A stretch of 64,000 nucleotides of DNA from Brevipalpus yothersi (lineage: Eukaryota > Arthropoda > Arachnida > Trombidiformes > Tenuipalpidae), in assembly GCA_003956705.1 (NCBI GenBank), contig QZCP01000014.1, forward strand, positions 7,319 to 71,318, written 5' to 3'. The first letter of the stretch is position 1. Every line of letters starts with the position of its first letter. The notes beneath the pieces were generated by a model, which saw nothing but the letters and a program-made list of their open reading frames with translations, was not told the DNA's origin and did not search any database. The translations under genes and the position numbers were made by a program. Shown here piece by piece: positions 39,725 to 48,663 of the stretch.

Positions 39725-39949
39725 AAAGCTTTCAAGTCTCACGATGAGATGGAACCAAGAGCAATCAATGATTTGGTCTCTATTACATGGTCAGCTTTAG
39801 TTGTTCATAAAGTCATAGTGGTTTTTTATAACTCGTTAGAACATTGATGATAACACCCAAAAGTTCATTTTATACATTGATCTGAGATTAACCATTTCAG
39901 GTTAATTCCAACCTCATGTGCAATATTGAGTTATGCTTTCTAATTTGTT

Positions 39950-40590
39950 TTATTTATTCAATGACTCTTCCATGTACGTCGAAAATACAACAAATTTGGG
40001 AGATGATGTTGACCGCTCATTACTAAAGCAATAGTGGTAAGCACCATCCATATAAGCTGTGAAAGCATATTGTCCAGATGAAACTCTGTCCTCTTTATGG
40101 ATGATTTTACCATCAGGTCCTAGTTACATATATATCGAAAAAGAGAAGCAATTTCTCAACATATCAATCTTCGAGACATTGATGGACCTTATATCGGTCT
40201 CTACCAGTCAATCTTACCGATTATCTCGATGCAAATATCCAAAAAACCACCATCAACAACTTTAAGCATTATACCCATTTTGTTACCACTGACTGTGCGT
40301 TCATGAAGACATTCTCTATCATTATCAACAATAGCTATATAATATGAACCGTTATTGTTGTACATTTTTCCAGTTATGGCTTTGAATTCCTCCATTAGGT
40401 CTGGATCCATTCTACTTATACCAGTTTTTTCTCCAGACCTCTTTCGATCAAGTTCATTATCGTTATCAATCGGATCAGAGTAATCGCTTGATTGGGCCAT
40501 TTCATCGAAAGTTCGATCATCTCTACTCTGTTTAGCATTAGCTGTGCAAAGAACAGCAAAACAGAGTATAAAAATCACGAAAATTTTTAT
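39950..40590 (-). pseudogene. Chimeric p24/TMED2-like GOLD-domain protein with family leader; start codon ATG changed to ATA
   Basis: Two exons, 40590-40218 and 40119-39950, join in phase to give 180 residues. Residues 1-17 form a signal peptide (FVIFILCFAVLCTA core). Residues 18-78 are an acidic region shared with the gene at 41078-41710 (SSDYSDP, NELDRKR, EEFKAITGKMY). From about 80 it is a p24/TMED2 GOLD domain: SYYIAIVDNDRECLHERTVS, GGFLDICIEIIGPDGKI, EDRVSSGQYAFTAYMDGAYH, CFSN. Both disulfide Cys (ECLHER, YHYCFSN) are kept. It stops shortly after FVVF, so the p24 coiled coil, membrane helix and COPI/COPII tail are absent; the product would be soluble and lumenal or secreted. The initiating ATG, present in the copy at 53440, is ATA here with no in-frame replacement, so the gene may be dead, start at a near-cognate codon, or hold a sequencing error. 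The open frame elsewhere is otherwise intact. Confidence 0.7.
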
Positions 40591-40838
40591 TTTATCAGTA
40601 TCGAGCGCTTCAAAATGAACACAATGCTTTCAACTTTCCACTGACAACGATGACTGTTAGAGCTCTTGAATCCTGAAAACTGACAGGAGATCATGGACAG
40701 GTGAAAGTTTCCATTTTATCATAATTCAAAATAAAGTAAAACTAAATTAAACCAAACACGATCAGACAATTGACTCTTCATCCCTCAAACCATCTCATGT
40801 TAGATTCTAACTTTCTAACATTTCTTCAGCGTCTTTAG

Positions 40839-41036
40839 AATGGAATTTACTCAAATTCTTACTTATTACTTTCACTCTAAGTGCTTCTATTCATGGATTA
40901 ATGGGTAGCCAACTTTGAAACAAATAAAAAAATGCTCATAGCTTCTTAGTAGCAAATTTTTTACTGATTCTCTTCATTTTTCAGTTACCAATATTCAAAA
41001 ATTTGATCCTGAAAGTGATTTGAACAGCGAGGAAGA
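40839..41036 (+). pseudogene. SLC17 copy 1 debris (third exon and C-terminal part)
   Basis: Bases 40839-40912 resemble the start of SLC17 copy 1 exon 3 (AATGGAATTTACTC, and TTCTATTCATGGATTAATGG). Bases 40985-41036 resemble its C-terminal coding end (CAATATTCAAAAATTTGATC). The intervening exons are gone. It is a non-functional fragment lying between the two minus-strand genes of the block. Confidence 0.75.
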
Positions 41037-41077
41037 AAAATACTTCAATTATACTATCTTCCTCCAGTCCCATTCCC

Positions 41078-41710
41078 CTAATTATGAGGCACAGGCTTCG
41101 GTGGAAGTATTACAGGAAGAAGGTAAAACACCAACATTGCAATGGTTATAACACCAACTAAAACAATGAAAAAGATGACCACTTCAGCAAGACGTTTATG
41201 AACACTGTGAGACTTGTTTTTCTTGGACCTCAGAAACTTGAGTGGATGCTGGAAGAAATTTTTTATTGACTTCCATGTTTTCGCAAGCTTACCTTTAATT
41301 TTGTCTCTAGTTGAATTTGGAAGCTTTTTACCAAGTTTTTTTAGGTCAGATTTGTATAACTTTCTGTTCTTGGCCAACTCTTTCCAAAAAGCAGCACTCA
41401 GTTTGGTCCTATGTTTGAGGTCGAGCTCACCAATTTTTTTCACTTCTTCGAAAATGTTCTGAAGCTCTTCACAGTTATCATATACTTTCTTGGCAAAAGC
41501 TTTGAAATCCTCTTGTACAGATAGATCCAGCTTATCGATACCGTTTTCCTCGAAAACCTTCTTCCTGTCCAGCTCTGCATCTCCACCAAGAGGATCAGGA
41601 TAATCACCACTCTTAATTATTTCTTCTATGACACGTACATCCTGATCGTGGTCAGTTTCTGCTGAACAAAGAACAGTCAAACTTAGTAGAAAGATCACCA
41701 AAATTTTCAT
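41078..41710 (-). CDS. Unrecognised helical single-pass membrane protein (family founder in this window)
   Basis: One exon, 210 residues. The start at 41710 is chosen because MKI-x-VIF-type starts are shared with the GOLD chimera; in-frame ATGs at 41722 and 41749 would spoil the signal peptide. Order: signal peptide ending LCSA; acidic region (DYPDP, AELDRKK); helical region from about 60 (DLSVQEDFKAFAKKVYDN); a strongly basic amphipathic stretch of about 110-170 (SDLKKLGKKLPNSTRDKIKG, HPLKFLRSKKNK); a membrane helix of about 175-198; a short Pro-rich tail. I do not recognise the family. It could be a basic membrane-active or pore-like effector, or a type I membrane protein; this is inference from composition. 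Diverged relative at 58236-58952; broken copies at 45899-46030 and 54038-54555. Confidence 0.7.
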   Translation of the reverse strand: MKILVIFLLSLTVLCSAETDHDQDVRVIEEIIKSGDYPDPLGGDAELDRKKVFEENGIDKLDLSVQEDFKAFAKKVYDNCEELQNIFEEVKKIGELDLKHRTKLSAAFWKELAKNRKLYKSDLKKLGKKLPNSTRDKIKGKLAKTWKSIKNFFQHPLKFLRSKKNKSHSVHKRLAEVVIFFIVLVGVITIAMLVFYLLPVILPPKPVPHN

Positions 41711-41821
41711 TTCGAGACGCATTAAAAAGCAATAATGTTCGTTACACATTGAGTATTGTCACTGTCTTGACTCTCTTACAGTTAGCGAGCTGGACATTAA
41801 CCTACCGATGGAGGATGGAAA

Positions 41822-42019
41822 TTACCCATCACTTTGAGGACAATTTTGCTCATTGCATCTTGGTTCAAAAACGATCAACAAAATAATGAATTCTAATACA
41901 ATGGAACTGAGACAAACTTGTGAGAAGCCATTGTTTTTGCATCTCATTTTGATCCGATTCAGATAGCTGAATAAGGCTGACTTAACTAATTCCATGAACG
42001 GAAACATGTACAAGATCAT
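41822..42019 (-). other. Small hydrophobic ORF found in both copies of the block
   Basis: A 65-codon frame with one hydrophobic stretch (SIVLEFIILLIVF), directly upstream of the helical membrane gene and on the same strand. The copy at 54667-54864 is open over the same length, with a stop just before the ATG in both. Most base differences between copies change the amino acid, and the third copy (about 46190-46370) is frameshifted. That looks more like neutral drift than selection. Could be a tiny gene, a remnant exon or nothing. Confidence 0.2.
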
Positions 42020-44000
42020 TCACAAAATGAAGTAAAGCCATGAGAAGCGTTTCCGATGGTGCAATCTTTTACGAGTATCATTAAACTATTGAATTTATGT
42101 GAAAAATAATTACAAAATAGCCACGAAACATGTCTGTGGGAATATTATCATGAAGCACTCCTAGATGTGAGCTCTGGTTGTCTGCTTCTAGCAAAAATGC
42201 GTTGATCAAGATGTAGATTTTTTTATTCTTGATGATGTTGAACTGAATTGAAAATTCATTTTATTTTTCACCCCTATCACAATTCAAATTCTTATACCAT
42301 TGAGGAATTTGATGAAATTATACCAATATAATTAGGTATTTTTTTCACAAAAAGCTTAGTTTTGGAGCAATATCTTATGAGATTATTGATTATAATCAGA
42401 GCATTTTTATTTTTTCGTTGAGAGTGATTTTGATGTTCATTTACCCGAAATTCTCAATACTACTGTGTGAAATTTTACAGCACCAACTATGATTTTCTAA
42501 AGATATCCTTCAGTCTCATTCTTGATGCAAAATGAATCATTATAAATCGAAAAAATTTCGCAGCAAAGCTGAACAAATGATTTTGGTATGTATTATTATT
42601 ATATCATATTACTATACTACGTCGCTTTCACGTCATGTACTGCTGAGATGCTCAGTGTAGATGAGAGCTCGATTCTTCTGGGAATTAGTCAACATTTTTC
42701 ATTATTTATCTATTTATGTGCATATCAGAATCTAAGTTCCTTTAGATGTTTTAAATGTTATTTGAATTGCTGACTGGTTAAGAATCGAGTTCTATTTGTG
42801 ATTCATGTAAACTCAATGAAACACATTCTCTCAAGTTATCGCCTCGTACTGATACCATTATCAACAAGAAATACAACTGGTAATGATTCATCTTCAACAT
42901 TTTTGAGCAAATGCTGTCCAATTCTAATATTTTTATTTTTATCAGATAAACTCATCCCAACCTGTACCCAAAGTGATGAGATCTTTTCACACACTCATTC
43001 AAAGTCAACTTTGAAAGTAGTTTGAGCTCAATCAACGGTGCTGAACTAACTTGTAAGTAAAGGCCTGAAGTGCAGAAGATATGGTATCATGACAAAAGTC
43101 AATCTGATCGATGAGATCGGAATTTGCTGCATTGGTTCAGAAACGTCTATGATAAGTCGAAAAAGAATATAAGAAAATGGTGAGTATAAAACGATTGCTT
43201 GCTTCTCGAAAGATATGATCCTGAGCTAGACAACGAAAAAGTCCAACTAAAATCATTCTGTGTTCACAACAAAATAGTGTCGTTAAAATGATCCGACTGA
43301 GATAATCTTTCATCGAAAAATATCGAAAAAGCTACTAAACAGAGAACTGATTTCGGTTCAGTTGATTAGGGACAATTTCATGGAAGAGGTCATCAACATT
43401 GGTACATAGATGTATGTTAGAAGAAGTTTTATGTTTCTTCATAGGCATTATGATCCACGTGGCACTTCAACTGCTAGCAATGATAATATGAAAAGTGTTG
43501 ATCACACTGGTGATGAATCTGATCTAATGATAATGAGGATCTCTGCTTAGTTTGTTCTGAAGCCAATTTTTCCTCTAAAACAAGCCGTCAGTGTGCGATT
43601 GATAAAAACTTGGAAATAAATCCTAATCCATGATGTAACAGTTTGTATCTTAAACATCAACCACAACCGTTCTATACTGATTCTTGCTGTTTAAGAGATG
43701 ACTACGAAGACATTTTTCTCGAGTCCAACTTACATTGTACATTGTATATGAACATCAATGTAAGATCAACATCCACCGAGTTTCATCATTTTATCGTCCC
43801 TGAAATCATTCATTATTATGGTCAACAAATCAGGCTATCGTCCATGGTCCAAATAAATTCTCAATTGTTAGAGGAGAAATTAATATTCAAACAGTTGGAT
43901 AATGGGACATACAACGCATCTATCTATCTATCTATCTAATAGTGAAAAAAAGTTATTAGAGTAGTTGAAAGTTAATCCTGGGCTCTAACAAAATCTTATA
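42020..44000. other. Non-coding remainder of duplication copy A
   Basis: AT-rich sequence matching 54865-56570 for most of its length. No intact gene is seen. Open frames here (for example 43643-43939) are not preserved in the other copies. A short (TCTA)n run lies at about 43918-43936. Confidence 0.45.
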
Positions 44001-44002
44001 TA

Positions 44003-44494
44003 TTAGGTTGTCTCATAAGTTCGTTCGTTTGGTATGAATCAGATTTTCTAGAACAATGAAATTTTGTCCATGTGGTCATTGCATATCGAATATGAAAATA
44101 TGAAAAAATCAGATTTGAAAAAAAAAAATTCGAATTTTTATCGCTAGTGAAAGAGCTCACGGATAGCCAAAATTTCGAAACGAAAGTTTTCGCTCTTTGT
44201 GCAGAGTTTTGTGGCTTTTTTTGATTTTTCCATATGATATAGTCTTCTTCATCAATTTTTATCAAGAAAATTGCCAAAAAAATCTCCCTCTAAAAAATTA
44301 GCCCACTTAGAACAGAAAATAATGGTCATTTCCGATGCAAAAACTCATCAAGTTCTAATTGGATTTTCAGACAACTCAAACTCTCCTTCTTCCGATATTT
44401 CGATATTAAAGCATCAATTTTTCTAAATCCGTCGAAAAAATTGTTCTATCTCTTCATTTCCCTATCGAACGAACGAACTTATGAGACAACCTAA
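44003..44494. mobile_element. Mariner-like MITE with about 27 bp inverted repeats and TA target duplication
   Basis: The left end TTAGGTTGTCTCATAAGTTC is repeated in inverse orientation at the right end, and the match continues through the GTTCGTTCG part. TA dinucleotides flank both ends (44001-44002 and 44495-44496), as expected for Tc1/mariner insertion. The element is about 492 bases and has no intact transposase, so it is non-autonomous. It interrupts the mosaic region and is absent at the matching place in the copy at 56.6 kb. Confidence 0.85.
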
Positions 44495-44496
44495 TA

Positions 44497-45898
44497 TGAT
44501 ACAGTCATCAAAGATTGAGAAGAGAAACATTCAGAATTGAGTGAAGGAGTTTCAGAAAAAAAAGTAAAAGTTGCTCTCCGAGAAATTAGGATTGAATCCA
44601 ACCTCAGGTAATATTGAAGAATTTAAAAACGGATGAGGCTCTCCAAAAAAAGGTAAGGATATCTGACATTATTTGAGCGAGGGTGGTCAAAAAATGACCA
44701 CACAGTCTAAAGGCAGAAAACTTCTCTGATCGGTATTTTTGGCAATCGTGTCAATCTTTCCCCATTTATTTCTGAAGAACTTTCTCTGTTTCTGAAGATT
44801 TCTTCATTAATAGGGACATTCCAGTAATCAAAACCATACTTTGATCATAAATTGGTTTTCTCTAGGAAACAAGAAGATAATCCAACGACTTGTTACCGAA
44901 AAAAAGTGATGATCTACTAACAATTTCAGATTTTCAATTCTATGGAATGCTTATGTCAGACAAGAATTCTATTGAACGAAAAGTTCTGAGCCGTAGAAAT
45001 TTTTCATTTAGATCAATGTTCTAAGCAATAAAAAAACCCATCTCTAACAAATTTCCATCACTATTGACCAATTTTCTCAAGTTTGCTTTGGAAACTTTCT
45101 CATCGACCAATTTAATTCATCTAAAATTAAGTGCCGTAAAGCTAATTAGATTTAGAGCAATTTCAATGGTCCTTTCGATGATGAAGTTAGGGAACGTTCC
45201 ATATTATTTACAATTTCTGTTTTAATTGTGAATTTTTATTTTTAAGTATGAGAATTTTGATCAATTCTCATTTGATTGTAACGATCAATGCCATGAAAAG
45301 TTTGTCGGTAATTTATTAACTCAGTGACTCAGAGATTTAGTACATATTACTGTTGAGAGATCGAAATTCACTAGCCAAGAAAAAAAGTCGATCGAGAAGT
45401 GAGTAACAACTATGTTTCTCATCCAACTCGAAGGAAATTCAGGTGCATTGTTTCATCCATCAATCACCGTTTCTTTTCTTCCACTATTGAACAAGGCTAT
45501 GATATATAGCGAACGATTGGTGTCTGGAAAAATATTTTCTGCAGATTAGATGAAAAATAAACTCTAACCCATTTTGCCTAATCAATTGCAATTTTGATCA
45601 TCTTCTTCTCTTATTTGCAAAACATCGTTATCTCATATTCATCAATATCTATTGAAATAAGATCATCTCGTCTACGATTTGAGGGATGGCTGACTGCACC
45701 AGAAAAGTAGTACCTGTATCGAAGAAGTTGGAAATAATCAGTTTCTTAGGGGCCGGAAATTTTTTATCTACATGGAGTTGGGTAAACAGTCAGAGAAGTA
45801 CGGAAAAGACAGGAACAGAAAAGAACGGAGCAGATTGAAGCAGATCTAGACATCGTTGTTCCTGAAACATATTCAATACAACTTTGGGAGTATATTGT
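44497..45898. repeat. Dispersed duplicated non-coding sequence
   Basis: No gene is seen. Bases from about 44990 to 45905 match about 49570-50530 (for example CGAAATTCACTAGCCAAGAA at 45362 and 49951). Bases near 44853-44930 match 47080-47150. Confidence 0.6.
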
Positions 45899-46030
45899 TT
45901 ACCTCAGCTCAGCATCTCCAACAGGAGGATCAGAAAAATCAGCATTCTTGATTGTTCCCTCTATGACATGTAATACATCCCTATTGTAGTTAGTTTCTGC
46001 TGAACAAAGAAAGATCGTCAGAATTTTCAT
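45899..46030 (-). pseudogene. Truncated copy of the helical membrane protein gene
   Basis: Starts MKILTIFLCSAE, so six residues of the signal core have been lost compared with 41078-41710. It continues through a recognisable acidic region (SDPPVGDAELR) and then breaks off into unrelated duplicated sequence. It is not functional as a member of the family. Confidence 0.75.
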
Positions 46031-47240
46031 TCCAAGACACATTGAAAAGCAACAACGTTCGTTACGAATTGAACACTCTTGAGCACTCTTGACTTTCTTA
46101 CAGCTATCCAACTGGACATGAATATAGATTTTATAACAATATATGTAGATGTTAATATTAACAGATCGACAAAAGATGCTAATTAGCCATCAATTTCTCA
46201 TACTGCATCAAAAATGATGAGCAAAATGACAAGTTCTAATCCCATGGAACTGAGGCAGAATTGTGAGGAGCCATTATTGCTACATCTCACTCCAATCATT
46301 TTGATCCGATTAAAAAAATGCATTAAGCCGGCTGAACATGTTGATGAACAAGAACATGTATAAAATCACGAACATAATAAAATGAGCTATAAGACTTTCA
46401 AGAACATCTCTTATGGTTCAATCTTTCACAATATTATTAGGTTATTGACTTCAAGTGAAATTTAACTACAAAATAGCCACGAAACATGTCTATGGAAATA
46501 TCATGTATCTAATATAATTAATAATCTACATAATTATCATCAAGCGCTCCTAGATGTGAACTCTTGTTGTTTCTTATCAGTTAAGATTAGATGATCGAGA
46601 TGCGTATTTCTAATTTTTAATTTGATGCTGAACTGAAAATTCATTCTATTTTTCTCTTTTATCCCAATTCAATCTCTGGCAACATTTGATGAATTTTATG
46701 GAATTTGACCATTATAATTGGAATTTTTTTTCCATAAAAAGCTTAGTTTTGCACTGATTTTTCATTTTTTGATTATGATCAGAGCAAGATTTTTTCATTT
46801 TAGAATGATTTTGACTTGCATATAACCTCTTTCAAGTTCGTTCTGAGACAAATTTCAAAACAAGCCATCACTGTGCGATTGATGAAGACTTGAAAATAAA
46901 TCCTAATCCATAATGGAAGAGTGTGTCTTGACCATAGCCATTCTACATCGATTCTTGCTGTTTAAGAGATGACTGTGAAGACACTCTTTACCTAACTTCC
47001 TCAAGCCCACTTCATATTTACTAGTGACATACATGAGCAATTAAAGCTATTCTGATTCTTCGATGACTTACAAATTGGTTTTCTAAGATACAAAAAAATA
47101 ATCCAACGACTGATTACCAAAAAAAGTGAGGATCTCTTAACAATTCCAAAGATGAATAAATTTGAGGCTCAAGCTCGATCAACGATGATGCATTGACAAC
47201 GTTTTCAATGAATACGAATCATACCTGAAATTTTAAGCTA
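46031..47240. repeat. Partial copy of the duplicated block and other mosaic pieces
   Basis: Bases 46150-46860 match the region upstream of the helical gene in copy A (41800-42560). About 46880-46985 match 43570-43720, and 47080-47150 match 44853-44930. Bases around 47160-47240 resemble 59325-59400. No intact gene is seen. Confidence 0.6.
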
Positions 47241-47559
47241 TTTTTTTGTAGATTTTCGGTGAATTTTCCTTGAGGTGAACATTCAGACCGAACAAGAAGA
47301 CACACATGAAGATTTGTACATCACTGGAAGGAGAGATTGACTGATCCCAATGATGAGAAAAAATTGATCACTTGCAAACTCATTGCTAATTTGAAGAGGT
47401 TGGCATCCACGCTTAAATTACAATTAATTTTGTGAGCAAACTTTTCAATCTCTCCGATGATTTCTTTTCATCGAATGGATACGATCAATTATTGGATTAT
47501 GCATATGCTCTTTGTCTACGTTTTCTCTCTCTTTTCCGGTCACTTTATTCTGCTCAAGC

Positions 47560-48055
47560 CAAGTGCCAAATGTTGCTCGCGTCTGGAAGCCAGAAGTGTT
47601 TTTCGCATATTTTCGTGAGAAGGTTCAGCTAAAGACTGACCTCAGCATCCAGGATCAGAAAGATCAGTTCTCCCTAGCGTTCCTTTGCCCCTATGTATTA
47701 ATATTCTGGAAGCTCAGATCGAGAAATTCTTCCTGGTCTGAGAATTTCTCAGTGCCAGTAACTTGCAGTCAGCTGTGAGAGAACTTCGATTTTGTGGCCT
47801 CGTATCTTGAGAAAGGAATGCTATTTTGAACTCTCAAAAATGATAACATTTGATCTATTTTCCTTAGATTATTCGAAACCATACGTTTCAGCAACAACGA
47901 AGATCATTGTAAATCAGACCATCGGTAGTGAATCTCCTCCTCTATTAAGATTTCGACATTCGCTCAGCGAATTTCGTTGTACTGATAATGGCCTTCATAG
48001 CATGCGCGTGAATATCGCAAGTTTGAGCGTAGACAATTTCGGAAGGTATAAAAAG
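47560..48055 (+). other. Possible exon remnants of an unidentified gene, Cys-loop-receptor-like in places
   Basis: Two stretches look coding. The first (about 47560-47623) reads VARVWKPEVFFAYFREK and ends at a GT (AAG|GTTCAG). The W-x-P-x-x-FF pattern is reminiscent of the extracellular domain of Cys-loop ligand-gated channels. The second (47868-48055) follows a good acceptor, TTTTCCTTAG, and reads FRHSLSEFRC then SMRVNIASLSVDNFGRY. It loosely fits the Cys-loop strand region but lacks the second Cys. No membrane segments follow before the next gene at 48176. This is either a decayed receptor fragment or chance. Confidence 0.2.
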
Positions 48056-48175
48056 GTATTTAACTTTCCAGCGAGCTCATAGATACAGATTATCTTTGGT
48101 GCTAACAATAAGTCATCCAATATCACCATACAGTAATTTTCAAAGTGACCGCAAAAGCGAAGAAAACTCAAAAAA

Positions 48176-48532
48176 ATGAACATCAAAGTGATCCTCTTGC
48201 TCAGTATGATTGCGTTCTTACCTGGTATGTATTCATATCAGAAAATCTTGATATAATCGCATTGACATACTCCTTTCTCTACAGTGATATCGTCCACCCA
48301 GTCAGACGGTTTCGTTAATTATTTCACCCAAAAGTATCATCCTGCGGGAATTGGAGGTTCCATCGCTAAACTAACCAAAACTGACTTGATGGGACATGAA
48401 TGGGCACAAAATCCACAGGATGTAGCGATTTACCAAAGTATTGCCACTGCTTTTTTCACTGGTCAGCTTGGCGATGATGGATACGCAGAGAAAATACTCG
48501 AGAGATTAGTCAAAAAATATGTTAAGAGCTAA
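48176..48532 (+). CDS. Small secreted protein of unknown family
   Basis: Two exons, 48176-48224 and 48285-48532, give 98 residues. A signal peptide (MNIKVILLLSMIAFLP) is encoded mainly by the first exon, a layout common in small arthropod secreted proteins. The mature part of about 80 residues includes GGSIAKLTKTDLMGHEWAQN and a helical, basic end (AEKILERLVKKYVKS). No Cys is present in the mature part and no known family was recognised. AATAAA at 48658 fits a real 3' end. It stands between pieces of the duplicated region but no second copy is seen here. Confidence 0.65.
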
Positions 48533-48657
48533 TCTGATCATGACATTCGATTCAGTTAACGATCAGTTGAATCGAGCCTACCCTTAGCTTCATTTAGTGT
48601 TAACATCACCACTTACCAATCCTGAATCTAATGGCTCAATTTTAATGCAGCTTTTCA

Positions 48658-48663
48658 AATAAA
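48658..48663 (+). terminator. Poly(A) signal of the small secreted protein gene
   Basis: AATAAA 126 bases after the stop codon. Confidence 0.5.

Larger units (their letters stand above)
39420..43790. repeat. Segmental duplication, copy A
   Basis: Order in this copy: SLC17 last exon (+), GOLD chimera (-), SLC17 exon debris (+), helical membrane protein gene (-), then about 2 kb of non-coding sequence. The same order, orientation and spacing recur at 52335-56570, and pieces recur at 45905-46990. Matches are visible along the length, for example AAGCCGTCAGTGTGC at about 43581 and 56470. Confidence 0.85.

Noticed and set aside
43443..43550. Short open stretch present in both copies A and C (ATTATGATCCACGTGGCAC at A)
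   Set aside because: Open in both copies, but most differences change the amino acid and no splice sites bound it, so it looks neutral.
43643..43939. 98-codon plus-strand frame in duplication copy A
   Set aside because: The matching parts of the other copies are not open in the same frame, and it ends in a simple TCTA repeat.
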